A stretch of 64,000 nt of DNA from Actinophytocola xinjiangensis (GCF_001921215.1 NZ_MSIF01000006.1:62001-126000), one strand, 5' to 3'; counted from the stretch's first letter, positions 8,999 through 17,945 are shown. Notes: generated by a model from the sequence alone, not told the origin. Numbers and translations: made by a program.

Positions 8999-10000
8999 TC
9001 ATGGCGGCGGTGGTGCCGTCGTCGCGCGGACGACGAGGGTCGACTGGAGCAGGTGCCGTACCGGCTCGTCGCGTTCGCCGCGCACGCGTTCGAGCAGCGC
9101 CGCGACGGCCAGCCTGCCGACCTCAGCGCGGGGCTGATCGATCGTGGTGAGGGAGACGTGCCCCATGGCGGCCAGCGAGGTGTTGTCGTAGCCGACCACC
9201 GACACGTCCCGCGGCACCCGCAGGCCGATCTCCTCGAGCGCGGAGATCGCGCCGATGGCGTTGAAGTCGTTGCCGGCCAGGACCGCCGTGGGCGGGAGAC
9301 CACCGGACTCGCCCCAGACCTGGCGCACCGCCTTGGCGCCTGCCACGTCGGTGTGCTCGCTTGCCACGACGCGCGGGTCGAGCCCGTGCCGTCGCATCGC
9401 GGCCGTGTACCCCTGCCTGCGCGCGGTCGCGACCGACGCCCTGCCCCCGTCGAAGTGCGCGATCCTGGTGTGCCCGAGGCGGACCAGGTGGTCGACCGCC
9501 AGCGCCGCGCCGGTCGCGCCGTCGTCGTTGACGGTGTCGACCGAGGACAGCCTCGTGGTCCGGGACACCAGCACCAGCGGGCCCTGCCCACTGGCCTCGG
9601 TGATCGCCGCCGCGGACAGCACCGGCGAGAGCAGCACGATCCCGGCTGGCCGGAACGACAGCAGGCTGCGCAACGCCACCCGTTCCCGAACGGGACTGCG
9701 GCCACCGGTGTTGATCACCATCTCGAAGCCGGCGACCCGTGCGGCCGCGTCGATGCCCTCCACGACGTCGACGAAGAACGCGTTGCGCAGGTCGGAGACC
9801 ATGACGCCGAGCACGGTGGACGTGCGGCTGGCCAGCGATCGGGCCATCTGGTGCGGCGTGTAGCCGAGTTCGGCGGCGGCCGCGAGCACCGCGTCGCGCC
9901 GGAGGCTGCTCACGTTCGACGAGCCGCGCATCACCAGCGAGACGAGTGCTCGGGACACCCCCGCCAACTCCGCCACGTCCGTCATCGTCGGCCGGGCCAT
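8999..10000 (-). CDS. LacI-family regulator of the inositol cluster
   Basis: A 333-residue LacI-type repressor: N-terminal HTH (TMTDVAELAGVSRALVSLV), hinge helix region ending in HQMARSLASRTS, then a periplasmic-binding-protein-like ligand domain. I chose ATG at 10000 rather than 10036 because AGGAGG sits 5 bases upstream and LacI proteins start close to the HTH. The divergent intergenic region holds two strong palindromes containing AGAGCGCTCT, typical CG-centred LacI operators, so it very probably controls iolG-iolD and its own operon with iolA. A related site at 17878-17890 suggests it also controls the phytase. The inducer is probably an inositol pathway intermediate, which is inference. 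Confidence 0.88.
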   Translation of the reverse strand: MARPTMTDVAELAGVSRALVSLVMRGSSNVSSLRRDAVLAAAAELGYTPHQMARSLASRTSTVLGVMVSDLRNAFFVDVVEGIDAAARVAGFEMVINTGGRSPVRERVALRSLLSFRPAGIVLLSPVLSAAAITEASGQGPLVLVSRTTRLSSVDTVNDDGATGAALAVDHLVRLGHTRIAHFDGGRASVATARRQGYTAAMRRHGLDPRVVASEHTDVAGAKAVRQVWGESGGLPPTAVLAGNDFNAIGAISALEEIGLRVPRDVSVVGYDNTSLAAMGHVSLTTIDQPRAEVGRLAVAALLERVRGERDEPVRHLLQSTLVVRATTAPPPP

Positions 10001-10013
10001 CCAAACCTCCTGC

Positions 10014-10041
10014 TTGACACCGTGGAAACCCACCATACATC
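10014..10041 (+). promoter_or_regulatory. Probable iolG promoter
   Basis: TTGACA at 10014-10019 is followed after 16 bases by TACATC (10036-10041), a reasonable -35/-10 pair for the housekeeping sigma factor. It points toward iolG, and the LacI palindromes start immediately downstream, where a bound repressor would block initiation. Confidence 0.5.
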
Positions 10042-10042
10042 G

Positions 10043-10072
10043 TTAGAGCGCTCTAAAGAATAGAGCGCTCTA
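10043..10072 (+). promoter_or_regulatory. Double LacI-type operator
   Basis: Two palindromes lie between the divergent LacI gene and iolG: TTAGAGCGCTCTAA at 10043-10056 (perfect, 14 bases) and TAGAGCGCTCTA at 10061-10072 (perfect, 12 bases). Their centres are 17 bases apart. The central CG and the size fit LacI-family operators. The pair overlaps the expected transcription start of iolG. Confidence 0.85.
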
Positions 10073-10100
10073 ATCCTTCTCCTGGACGGAGATCGAACTG

Positions 10101-11099
10101 ATGCGTATCGGAGTGGCGGGCGTCGGCCGGGTCGGCGCCATGCACGTCGCACACCTCGCCCGAATGTCCACAGTCGACGAACTGGTGCTGTTCGACCCGG
10201 CCCCCGGCCGCGCGGCGACGGCGGCCGGGGACATCGGCGCACGCGCCACCGCGGACCTCGACGCGCTGCTCGCCGCGTGTGACGGCGTGCTGATCGCGAC
10301 GCCGACGGCGACGCACCCGGAGGTGGTTCGCCGTGCGCTCGCCGCGGGCGTGCCCGCCCTGTGCGAGAAACCGATCGCACGCTCCTACGAGGAGATGCAC
10401 GCGCTCGTCAGGGACATCGACGCGGCGGGCGTCGAGGTCGTGGTCGGGTTCCAGCGCAGGTTCGACCCGGCGGTGGCGGAGTTGCACCGCCGTGTCCGGT
10501 CCGGCGAGGTGGGTACGGTCTACCTCGCGCGGTCGACGGGTCAGGACGCGGCGCCGCCGGACTTCGGCTACCTGCCAGTCTCCGGCGGCATCTTCCACGA
10601 CCTGTTGATCCACGACCTGGACGCGGTGCCGTGGCTGGTCGGCGAACCGGTGGTCGAGGTGTACGCGGCCGGTTCGGTGCTGGTGCACGAGGCGTTCGCC
10701 GCCGAGGACGACGTCGACAACTGCGTGGTGGCACTCACCTTCGCAGGCGGTGCGCACGCGCTGCTGTCCGGTGGCAGGCACAACGGCGCGGGCTACGACC
10801 ACCGGCTGGAGGTGTTCGGCAGCAGGGACTCGCTGGCGGTTGGCGTGGACGCACATACCCCGTTGCGTTCCCTCGAACCGGGCATGCCCGCGCCGACGGC
10901 GCCCTACCAGGGCTTCCCCGAGCGGTTCCGGCGAGCGTACGAGAACGAGATGGCCGTGTTCGTGGACGTGGTCGCCGGACGTGCGGCGAATCCCTCCCCC
11001 GCCAGGGAGAGCCTGGTGAGCCAGCGGCTCGCGGACGCCTGCGACGCGTCCCGCCGCAGCGGCGCACCTGTCCGCGTCACCGAGGCGGTGCCCGCATGA
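10101..11099 (+). CDS. iolG: Inositol 2-dehydrogenase (Gfo/Idh/MocA family)
   Basis: A 332-residue NAD-dependent oxidoreductase that oxidises myo-inositol to scyllo-inosose (2-keto-myo-inositol), the entry step of the pathway. The Rossmann start is IGVAGVGRVGAMH; the EKP motif (ALCEKPIARS) and the HDLLIHDLDAVPWL segment supply the Lys and the Asp/His pair expected in inositol dehydrogenases. ATG at 10101 with GGAG about 11 bases upstream, right after the double operator. It opens a tightly coupled operon: its stop overlaps the iolE start in ATGA, and the same coupling repeats for the next genes down to iolD. Substrate choice among inositol isomers cannot be read from sequence; the operon context supports inositol. 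Confidence 0.9.
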   Translation: MRIGVAGVGRVGAMHVAHLARMSTVDELVLFDPAPGRAATAAGDIGARATADLDALLAACDGVLIATPTATHPEVVRRALAAGVPALCEKPIARSYEEMHALVRDIDAAGVEVVVGFQRRFDPAVAELHRRVRSGEVGTVYLARSTGQDAAPPDFGYLPVSGGIFHDLLIHDLDAVPWLVGEPVVEVYAAGSVLVHEAFAAEDDVDNCVVALTFAGGAHALLSGGRHNGAGYDHRLEVFGSRDSLAVGVDAHTPLRSLEPGMPAPTAPYQGFPERFRRAYENEMAVFVDVVAGRAANPSPARESLVSQRLADACDASRRSGAPVRVTEAVPA

Positions 11100-11956
11100 T
11101 GCGCGTGGCTGCCGCACCGATTTCCTGGGGTGTGTGCGAGGTGCCCGGCTGGGGCCGGGTGCTCGACCCGGACACGGTGCTCGACGAGATGGCGCGGCTC
11201 GGCATCACGGCCACGGAACTGGGCCCGCCGGGCTATCTGCCGGGGTCACCGGAGGAGCTGGCCTCGGCGTTACGCGGGCACGGGCTCGGGCTGGTCGGCG
11301 GGTTTCTCGCGGTGCCGCTGCACACCGGCGACCCGCGGCATCTGGCCGAGGCCGACCGGGTTGCGGCGCTGCTCGCCCGAGCGGGCGGCGACGTCCTGGT
11401 CCTCGCCGCCGCGACAGGGCTCGACGGCTACGACGAGCGGCCGGACCTGACCGACGACGAGTGGCGCACGCTGGTCGGCACGGCAGCACGGATCACGAGC
11501 CGCGCCGAGGCACACGGTCTGCGCACAGTGCTGCACCCGCACGTCGGCACGCACGTCGAACGGGCGCACGAGGTCGAACGCTTCCTCGCCGACTCGCCGC
11601 TGCCGCTGTGCCTGGACACCGGGCATCTGCTGATCGGCGGCGCGGACCCGGTCGAGGTCGCGAGGCGGTGGGCCACGCGCGTCGGGCACGTGCACCTCAA
11701 GGACGTCCGGCACGACGTGGCCGCCAGGGTGCGTTCCGGCGAACTGGGCTACACCCAGGCCGTACGAGAGGGCGTCTACGTGCCGCTCGGGGACGGCGAC
11801 GTGGACATCGCCGCGATCATCGGGCACCTCGACGCCGCCGGTTACGACGGCTGGTACGTGCTCGAACAGGACATCGCGCTGTCCGAGGACAGCCCCGTCG
11901 ACGGACCGCGCGAGGACGTGGCACGTAGCCTCGCGCACCTCGGAGTCCGGCCATGA
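11096..11956 (+). CDS. iolE: Inosose dehydratase-type TIM barrel protein
   Basis: A 286-residue sugar phosphate isomerase/epimerase-type TIM barrel. The N-terminus APISWGVCEVPGWG is typical of IolE, which removes water from scyllo-inosose to give the trihydroxycyclohexane-dione substrate of IolD. Likely metal ligands are in VLHPHVGTHVE, LCLDTGHLLIGG and HVHLKDV, and a late Glu in VLEQDI. The ATG at 11096 overlaps the iolG stop (ATGA), so I reject the much longer upstream extension of the frame, which runs through iolG. The stop overlaps iolC in the same way. IolH and IolI are related barrels; the APISWGV start and the gene order favour IolE. Confidence 0.85.
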   Translation: MMRVAAAPISWGVCEVPGWGRVLDPDTVLDEMARLGITATELGPPGYLPGSPEELASALRGHGLGLVGGFLAVPLHTGDPRHLAEADRVAALLARAGGDVLVLAAATGLDGYDERPDLTDDEWRTLVGTAARITSRAEAHGLRTVLHPHVGTHVERAHEVERFLADSPLPLCLDTGHLLIGGADPVEVARRWATRVGHVHLKDVRHDVAARVRSGELGYTQAVREGVYVPLGDGDVDIAAIIGHLDAAGYDGWYVLEQDIALSEDSPVDGPREDVARSLAHLGVRP

Positions 11957-12882
11957 GCCTCGAACTGCTCACCGTCGGCCGGGTGGGAGTGGACCTGTAC
12001 CCGACCCGGAGCGGCGTGCCACTGTCCCAAGCGGACACCTTCGCCAGATCGCTCGGCGGCACCGCGACCAACGTCGCGGTCGCCGCGGCCCGGCTCGGCC
12101 ACCGCACCGCCGTGCTCACCAAGGTAGGTCCGGACGGCTTCGGTGGCTACGTGCGCGACGCGCTGACCGGGTTCGGCGTCGCGGCCGAGTACGTCGGCAC
12201 CGCGCAGGACCTGCTGACCCCCGTGGTGTTCTGCGCACTGGACCCGCCGGAGGACCCGCCGCTGCTGTTCTACCGCCTGCCCACCGCACCCGACCTCACC
12301 CTCATCGAGGACGACGTGCCGTGGGACGTGGTGCGCGACGTGCCCGCGTTGTGGGTGACCGGCACCGGCATGAGCGCGGAACCGGCGCGCGGCACCCAGC
12401 GGGCCGTGCTGGAACACCGCGCCCGGCGCGCCCACACCGTGCTGGACCTGGACTACCGGCCGATGTTCTGGCCGGACCAGGACACCGCCAGGGCCGAGTA
12501 CCGGTGGCTGCTCGACCACGTCGGCGTCGTCGTCGGCAACCGGGCCGAGGTGGCCGTGGCCACGGGCACCGACGACCCCGAGGAAGCCGCGAACCGGTTG
12601 CTGGCGCACGGGGTGGAACTCGCCGTCGTCAAGAAGGGCGCCGACGGCGTGCTCGTCGCCACCGTCGACGGGACGTGGACGGTGCCGCCGCACCCCGTCG
12701 ACGTGGTGTGCGGGCTCGGCGCGGGCGACGCGTTCGGCGGCGCACTCGTGCACGGTCTGCTGTCAGGGTGGCCACCGGAGACGACCGCCCGGTACGCCAA
12801 CGTCGCGGGCGCGCTGGTCGCCGGACGCCTGGCCTGCGCGGACGCGATGCCGACCACCGCCGAACTCGAGGAGGCACTGTGA
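11953..12882 (+). CDS. iolC: 5-dehydro-2-deoxygluconokinase (PfkB family)
   Basis: A 309-residue ribokinase-like sugar kinase. It phosphorylates 2-deoxy-5-keto-D-gluconate at O6. Near residues 35-50 is the glycine-rich signature SLGGTATNVAVAAARLG; near residue 255 is CGLGAGDAFGGALVHG, whose GAGD holds the catalytic Asp and the anion hole. The start LELLTVGRVGVDLYP is typical for IolC. ATG at 11953 overlaps the iolE stop, and the TGA overlaps the GTG start of the aldolase, so translation is coupled. Length is normal for a single-domain IolC; some proteobacterial homologues are fused to a DUF2090 domain, which is absent here because a separate aldolase gene follows. Confidence 0.9.
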   Translation: MSLELLTVGRVGVDLYPTRSGVPLSQADTFARSLGGTATNVAVAAARLGHRTAVLTKVGPDGFGGYVRDALTGFGVAAEYVGTAQDLLTPVVFCALDPPEDPPLLFYRLPTAPDLTLIEDDVPWDVVRDVPALWVTGTGMSAEPARGTQRAVLEHRARRAHTVLDLDYRPMFWPDQDTARAEYRWLLDHVGVVVGNRAEVAVATGTDDPEEAANRLLAHGVELAVVKKGADGVLVATVDGTWTVPPHPVDVVCGLGAGDAFGGALVHGLLSGWPPETTARYANVAGALVAGRLACADAMPTTAELEEAL

Positions 12883-13769
12883 TCACCGACGGGCAGTGGG
12901 CCGACCTGTTGCACACGAGGGCGACCGAGCCGGGCGCGATCCGCGCGGCGTACGCGTCCCGGCGGCGCCGCGAGCGCCTGCTGACGGACGCGGGCACGCT
13001 GTTCCTCGTCGCCGCGGACCACCCGGCGCGCGGTGCGCTCGCCGTCGGCGACCGCCCGCTGGCCATGGCGGGCAGGCGTGACCTGCTGGACCGGCTGCTC
13101 GTCGCGCTCGCGAACCCGCACGTCGACGGCGTGCTCGCCACCCCGGACGTGGTCGAGGACCTGTTGCTGCTGGACGCGTTGCACGGCAAGGTGGTCATCG
13201 GCTCGATGAACCGCGGCGGGCTCGCGGGCGCGGGCTGGGAGATCGACGACCGGTTCACCGCCTACGACACCGCCGCGATCGCGGAGTACCGGCTCGACGG
13301 CGGGAAGATGCTGCTGCGCATCGTCGACGACGACCCTGGCACGGTGCCCACCCTGCGGGCGTGCGCCGACGCAGTGTCCGCCCTGGCGGACCGCGGGTTG
13401 CCCGCGCTGGTCGAGCCGCTCCCCTACCGGCGCGTCGACGGCACGCTCGTGCTGGGCAAGGACGCGGCGTCGCTCGCGCGGGCGATCACCGTCGCCTCGG
13501 GACTCGGCCGGACCTCGGCGTACACGTGGCTGAAGCTCCCCGCGCCCGAGGACCTCGCCGTGCTGGACGCCACGACCCTGCCCTGCCTGGTACTGGGCGG
13601 CGTGCCGTCCGGTGACACCGCGGCGGACCTCGCCGCATGGGGCACCGCGCTCACCCACCCGGTCGTGCGCGGTCTCGTGGTCGGCCGGACCCTGCTCTAC
13701 CCGCCGGGCGACGATGTCGCGGCGGCCGTGGCCGCGGCGGCGGACTTGTTCACGGCGGCGCGGTCATGA
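12879..13769 (+). CDS. Cgl0158-type aldolase barrel, probable deoxy-phosphogluconate aldolase of the iol pathway
   Basis: A 296-residue (beta/alpha)8 protein resembling the Cgl0158/deoxyribose-phosphate-aldolase-like proteins found in actinobacterial iol clusters. Features: LFLVAADHPARGALAVG near the N-terminus, VVIGSMNRGGLAG, GGKMLLRIVDDD with a Lys suited to Schiff-base chemistry, and YTWLKLPAP. Its position between iolC and iolB suggests it splits 6-phospho-5-dehydro-2-deoxygluconate into DHAP and malonate semialdehyde, replacing the IolJ aldolase; that role is inference from context. GTG start at 12879 overlaps the iolC TGA (GTGA); its own stop overlaps iolB (ATGA). Confidence 0.75.
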   Translation: MITDGQWADLLHTRATEPGAIRAAYASRRRRERLLTDAGTLFLVAADHPARGALAVGDRPLAMAGRRDLLDRLLVALANPHVDGVLATPDVVEDLLLLDALHGKVVIGSMNRGGLAGAGWEIDDRFTAYDTAAIAEYRLDGGKMLLRIVDDDPGTVPTLRACADAVSALADRGLPALVEPLPYRRVDGTLVLGKDAASLARAITVASGLGRTSAYTWLKLPAPEDLAVLDATTLPCLVLGGVPSGDTAADLAAWGTALTHPVVRGLVVGRTLLYPPGDDVAAAVAAAADLFTAARS

Positions 13770-14632
13770 CCGCCCTGCACCACCCGCGGGGAACGCTCGC
13801 GGACGGCGACGACCCGGTACTGCTGACGCCGGACCACGCGGGCTGGACCTACACGGGTCTGCGAGTGCTCACGGTCGCGGCAGGCGGCACCCGGACCGTG
13901 CGCACCGGCGAGTTCGAGGCGTTCGTACTGCCGTTGCGTGGTGGGTGCACGGTCGCGGTGGACGGCGAGTCCTTCGCGTTGCGCGGGCGGGGGTCGGTGT
14001 TCACACGGGTGACCGACTTCGCTTACGTGCCACGGGATGCAGAGGTGACCGTGCACAGCTGGGAGGGCTGCGAGCTGGCGTTGCCGATGGCGCGCTGCAC
14101 CCGCAGGATGGCGCCGAGGTACGGGCCGGCGGAGGACGTGCCCGTCGAGGTGCGGGGCGCGGGCAACGCCACCCGGCAGGTCACCAACTTCGGCGTGCCG
14201 GGGGTGTGGGACCACGCCGACAAGCTCAACGCCTGCGAGCTGATCACCCCCGACGGCAACTGGTCCTCGTACCCGCCGCACAAGCACGACGAGGCAAGCG
14301 AGTGCGAGGTCGTCAACGAGGAGATCTACTACTTCCGGATCGCGGGCCGTGACGGCTTCGGCCTGCACCGGACCTACACCGCAGACGGGGCCATCGACGT
14401 GGACACCGCGGTGCGGGACGGCGACGTCTTCCTGATACCGCGCGGGTTCCACGGTCCGTGCGTCGCCGCGCCCGGCTACCCGATGTACTACCTGAACGTG
14501 CTCGCCGGCCCGGGCCCCGAGCGGTCCATGGCGTTCTGCGACGACCCCGCGCACAGCTGGGTCCGCGACACCTGGGCAGGCCAGGAACAGGACCCGCGCT
14601 GCCCGGTCACCACCGCGGAAGGACGGACATGA
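13766..14632 (+). CDS. iolB: 5-deoxy-glucuronate isomerase
   Basis: A 288-residue double-cupin isomerase (KduI/IolB family). It converts 5-deoxyglucuronate to 2-deoxy-5-keto-gluconate. The metal site is visible in SSYPPHKHDEASECEVVNEE (two His and a Glu), followed by IYYFRI. A later GFHGPCVAAPGYPMYYLNV supplies another His and the family-typical tail. ATG at 13766 lies in the ATGA overlap with the aldolase; a start further upstream would run through that gene and is rejected. The stop overlaps iolD. Length matches the family. Confidence 0.92.
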   Translation: MTALHHPRGTLADGDDPVLLTPDHAGWTYTGLRVLTVAAGGTRTVRTGEFEAFVLPLRGGCTVAVDGESFALRGRGSVFTRVTDFAYVPRDAEVTVHSWEGCELALPMARCTRRMAPRYGPAEDVPVEVRGAGNATRQVTNFGVPGVWDHADKLNACELITPDGNWSSYPPHKHDEASECEVVNEEIYYFRIAGRDGFGLHRTYTADGAIDVDTAVRDGDVFLIPRGFHGPCVAAPGYPMYYLNVLAGPGPERSMAFCDDPAHSWVRDTWAGQEQDPRCPVTTAEGRT

Positions 14633-16470
14633 GACTCACCACCGCACAGGCACTGGTCCGCTGGCTCATCGCCCAGCGCACCGAACTCACCGACGGCAGC
14701 GAAGCACCGCTGTTCCCTGCCGTGTGGGCGATCTTCGGGCACGGCAACGTCCTCGGCATCGGCACCGCGCTGGAGGAACAGCGCGACCGCATCCCGGTGT
14801 GGCGCGGGCACAACGAGCAGGGCATGGCGCTCGCCGCGGTCGGGTACGCCAAGGCCACACACCGCCGCCAGGTCGGCGTCGTCACCTCGTCGGTGGGGCC
14901 CGGCGCGACGAACATGGTCACCGCGGCCGGGGTCGCGCACGCCAACCGGCTGCCGCTGCTGTTGCTGCCCGGCGACACGTTCGCGAGCCGCGCACCGGAT
15001 CCGGTGCTGCAGCAGGTCGAGCACTTCCACGATCCGGGCGGCTCGGTGAACGACGCGTTCCGGGCGGTGTCCCGGTACTTCGACCGGATCACCCGGCCGG
15101 AACAACTCCTCGCCACCCTGCCCCAGGTCGCGCGCGTGCTCACCGACCCGGCGGACTGCGGCCCGGTCACCCTCGCGCTGCCGCAGGACGTCCAGGCGGA
15201 GACGTTCGACTTCCCCGGCGCCCTGTTCGAACCGGTGTCGCACCGGCCACTCCGGACCCGGCCGGACACGGACGCGCTCGTGGCCGCGGCCGCGGTGCTG
15301 GAGTCCGCCATGCGGCCGCTCATGGTGCTCGGCGGTGGCGTGCGGTACTCGGACGCGGCCGCCGAGGCGCTGCGGTTCGCCGAGGCGCACGGCATCCCGC
15401 TCGCCGAGACCACCGCCGGCCGCACCCTGGTGCCGCACGACCACCCCCTGTACGCGGGGCCGCTCGGCGTCACCGGGTCCGCGTCGGCGAACGCGCTGGC
15501 CGCCGAGGCCGACGTGGTGCTGGCGGTGGGCACGCGACTGCAGGACTTCACCACGGCGTCGTGGACGGTGTTCGCACCGAACGTCCGGGTGGTCACGGTG
15601 AACGCGGCACGGTTCGACGCGGTGAAACACGGCGCGCTGGCGGTGGTCGGCGACGCGCGGGCGGCACTGTCCGAACTGGACTGTGCGCTGCGGGTGACCC
15701 CGGCGTGGCGGACACGGGCCCGCGCAGAACTGTCCGCATGGGACAGTCAGGTCGACGGGTTGCGCTCGGCGGCCACCGAGCTGCCGACCTACGCGCAGGT
15801 GGTCGGCGCGGTGAACGAGGCGTCCGGTCCCGAGGACTACGTGATGACCGCGTCCGGTGGCCTGCCCGGCGAACTGGCCGGCGGGTGGCGTGCGACCGGA
15901 ACATCCACAATGGACATCGAGTACGGCTTCTCCTGCATGGGTTACGAGCTGGCCGGTGCGTGGGGCGCCGCCATGGCACGACCCGGCGGCGTGGTGACCA
16001 CACTGCTCGGCGACGGCTCCTACCTGATGCTCAACGCTGAACTGTACTCCGCGGCGTTCGCCGGGCACGGCTTCGTCGCGATCGTCTGCGACAACGACGG
16101 GTACGCCGTGATCGAACGCCTCCAGAACGGGCAGGGCGGCGCCTCGTACAACAACATGTACGAGACCTGCCGCACCACCGTGACGCGGCCCCCGCGCGTC
16201 GACTTCGCCGCACACGCCGCCGCACAGGGGTGCGCCGTGTTCACCGCCACCACCGTCGACGACCTGCGTGCCGCCTACGCCAAGGCCCGTGCGGCGGCCA
16301 CCGACCGCCCCGCCGTCGTGGTGGTCCGCACGGCCCCGTCGTCGTGGACCGAGGCGGGTGCGTGGTGGGAGGTCGGTGTCCCGGAGGTGAGCCACCGCGA
16401 CGAGGTCCGCTCCGCCAGGACGCGACTCACGGCCGGGAAGGCCGGGCAGTTGCGCTACCTCGCACCCTAG
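14629..16470 (+). CDS. iolD: 3D-(3,5/4)-trihydroxycyclohexane-1,2-dione acylhydrolase (ThDP-dependent)
   Basis: A 613-residue thiamine-diphosphate enzyme of the acetolactate-synthase fold that opens the cyclohexane ring to give 5-deoxyglucuronate. Seen in order: N-terminal PYR domain with the catalytic Glu in RGHNEQGMALAAVGYAKA and the SSVGPGATNMVTAAGVAHAN loop; a central domain near residues 210-340; and the C-terminal PP domain with the GDGSYLMLNAEL cofactor motif followed by DNDGYAVIERLQ. ATG at 14629 overlaps the iolB stop. It is the last gene of the iolG operon; a strong hairpin follows 5 bases after its stop. Confidence 0.93.
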   Translation: MRLTTAQALVRWLIAQRTELTDGSEAPLFPAVWAIFGHGNVLGIGTALEEQRDRIPVWRGHNEQGMALAAVGYAKATHRRQVGVVTSSVGPGATNMVTAAGVAHANRLPLLLLPGDTFASRAPDPVLQQVEHFHDPGGSVNDAFRAVSRYFDRITRPEQLLATLPQVARVLTDPADCGPVTLALPQDVQAETFDFPGALFEPVSHRPLRTRPDTDALVAAAAVLESAMRPLMVLGGGVRYSDAAAEALRFAEAHGIPLAETTAGRTLVPHDHPLYAGPLGVTGSASANALAAEADVVLAVGTRLQDFTTASWTVFAPNVRVVTVNAARFDAVKHGALAVVGDARAALSELDCALRVTPAWRTRARAELSAWDSQVDGLRSAATELPTYAQVVGAVNEASGPEDYVMTASGGLPGELAGGWRATGTSTMDIEYGFSCMGYELAGAWGAAMARPGGVVTTLLGDGSYLMLNAELYSAAFAGHGFVAIVCDNDGYAVIERLQNGQGGASYNNMYETCRTTVTRPPRVDFAAHAAAQGCAVFTATTVDDLRAAYAKARAAATDRPAVVVVRTAPSSWTEAGAWWEVGVPEVSHRDEVRSARTRLTAGKAGQLRYLAP

Positions 16471-16475
16471 CCACC

Positions 16476-16527
16476 GCACAAGGGAATGCTCCGGCACGAA
16501 CACTCGTGCCGGAGCATTCCGTTGTGC
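16476..16527. terminator. Bidirectional terminator between iolD and phytase
   Basis: An inverted repeat with two 24-base arms (16476-16499 and 16504-16527) around the loop ACAC. The arms pair throughout except for one G-G mismatch at 16482/16521. It fills the whole gap between the stop of iolD and the stop of the convergent phytase gene, so it probably ends both transcripts. Confidence 0.9.
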
Positions 16528-16528
16528 G

Positions 16529-17872
16529 TCAGTCGCGCGGGTGCCAGCCCTCGGTGTCGATCCTCAGGTCGGCCGGGAAGGCGGTGGCGACGCTCTCCCA
16601 GGGCACGTACTTGAAGTTCGTGCCCTCGCGGACCTCACCGTTCTCGTCAACCTCGTGTGGTGTGTTGTCGCCGTCCTGCACGAGCATCACTCCCTTGCGG
16701 AACTGGGCGACCGGCACGTTGGTGACGAAGAAGCTGTCGGTGTTCTGGGTGCCGTCGACAGCGGGCCCGTCACCGATCCGGAACTGGCCGAGATGCCGGT
16801 TGCCCGGCACCCGGTCGTAGACGGCGTAGGTGCTGTCGCCCTGACTGGACGCGATCAGGTACCCCTTGCGGTCGGCCCGGTGGTAGATCGACAGGCCCTC
16901 CACGTCGGCGCTCAGGTGCGTGCCGCCGTAACCGGGGTCCGGCCCCGCGACGCACTCGTCGGCCACCGGGTCGTAGGTGCCGGGCACACCGAACTCCCTG
17001 ACCTTGTCGATCAGGACCGGCGCGAACGACCGCAGGTCCGCGTTGGCACGCCAGATGCCCACGCCTTCCTGGGAGATGTAGACCAGTCCGCGTTCCTCGT
17101 CGACGACCATGCCCTCAGCGTGCGGTTCCTCGCCGGGATCGGTGCACGGGGTCCACGAGGTGCCGTCCGGCAGCGTGAAGGAGTCGGGCAGCGCCGCGCG
17201 GCGCACGAGCCGGTAGCCGACCGTGCCGTCGCTGTTCGGGGTGAGCCGGAACAGGGCCAGGTCCGTGCGGTCGGAGCGGGTGACGATGACGTACACGGTG
17301 CCACTGTCGGACTTCCACGTGGTCAGGCCGTAGGCGGTGTTCTGCTCGTTCACCTCGTCCTGGTTGGCGGAGAACAGGTACGGAGCGTCGGACGCGGTGA
17401 TGTCGGTGACCGGGTCGTCACGGTTCTCCGCCGCGTCCTCGTCGATCCTGAAGATGTGCAGCTTGTCGAGTCCCCGGTCGCTCACCACGGCGATGTCCTC
17501 GTCGTGGTCGTCGATCGGCACGTCGTAGAGCACGTCGAGGTTGTTGAGCCTGCCGCCCTCGTCACCGGGCCGCGGCGGTGGGGCAGGCTCGACGTGCTGC
17601 ACGACGGCGCCGTGCATGTCGAACACGGTCATGCCCGCCTCTTTCTCGGCGCCGAGAACGAGGCTGTCGTCGGTGTCGTCGGGGTGGATCCACACCTCCG
17701 GGTCGTCGGAGTCGACATTGCCGCCCGCGTCGTCGTTGAACGTGGCCGGTGTCTCCACGGTGGGGACGGCGGTCGGCAGCGTGGCGCCGCCGGCCACCGG
17801 TCCTAAGTGGACAACCAGCGCGGGCAGTGTGACGGCGAGAGCCGCCGAGAACATCCTGACTTCTTTGCGCAT
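16529..17872 (-). CDS. Secreted beta-propeller phytase
   Basis: About 447 residues. It begins with a basic n-region (MRKEVR), a hydrophobic core (FSAALAVTLPALVVHLG) and an AGGAT cleavage region, so it is exported. The mature part fits the beta-propeller (BPP) phytase family: DSDDPEVWIHPDDTDDSLVL with the acidic calcium/phosphate ligands, GLDKLHIFRID, EGMVVDEERGLVYISQE and DVEGLSIY. BPP phytases remove phosphate from calcium phytate outside the cell. The ATG at 17872 is preferred; a TTG at 17890 would lie inside the operator. It is last in the pit-DUF47-gntR-phytase direction and convergent with iolD. The LacI-like palindrome at 17878-17890 overlaps its ribosome site. Confidence 0.85.
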   Translation of the reverse strand: MRKEVRMFSAALAVTLPALVVHLGPVAGGATLPTAVPTVETPATFNDDAGGNVDSDDPEVWIHPDDTDDSLVLGAEKEAGMTVFDMHGAVVQHVEPAPPPRPGDEGGRLNNLDVLYDVPIDDHDEDIAVVSDRGLDKLHIFRIDEDAAENRDDPVTDITASDAPYLFSANQDEVNEQNTAYGLTTWKSDSGTVYVIVTRSDRTDLALFRLTPNSDGTVGYRLVRRAALPDSFTLPDGTSWTPCTDPGEEPHAEGMVVDEERGLVYISQEGVGIWRANADLRSFAPVLIDKVREFGVPGTYDPVADECVAGPDPGYGGTHLSADVEGLSIYHRADRKGYLIASSQGDSTYAVYDRVPGNRHLGQFRIGDGPAVDGTQNTDSFFVTNVPVAQFRKGVMLVQDGDNTPHEVDENGEVREGTNFKYVPWESVATAFPADLRIDTEGWHPRD

Positions 17873-17877
17873 GACAG

Positions 17878-17890
17878 TAGAGCGCTCCAA
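17878..17890 (-). promoter_or_regulatory. LacI-type operator copy in front of the phytase
   Basis: TAGAGCGCTCCAA differs from the perfect TAGAGCGCTCTAA of the iolG operator in one base. It starts 6 bases before the phytase ATG and includes GGAGCG on the coding strand, the likely ribosome site. A bound repressor would cover the start region and could couple phytase expression to inositol catabolism. Confidence 0.75.
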
Positions 17891-17945
17891 TCTTTGTCGT
17901 GAAACAATTCTGGAACTTCTGGGTGTACTGGAAACGAACCGCTTC

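Noticed and set aside
10361-11095. Upstream extension of the iolE frame through iolG
   Set aside because: The ATGA overlap at 11096 and the IolE-typical APISWG start fix the beginning; the upstream part is another frame of iolG.
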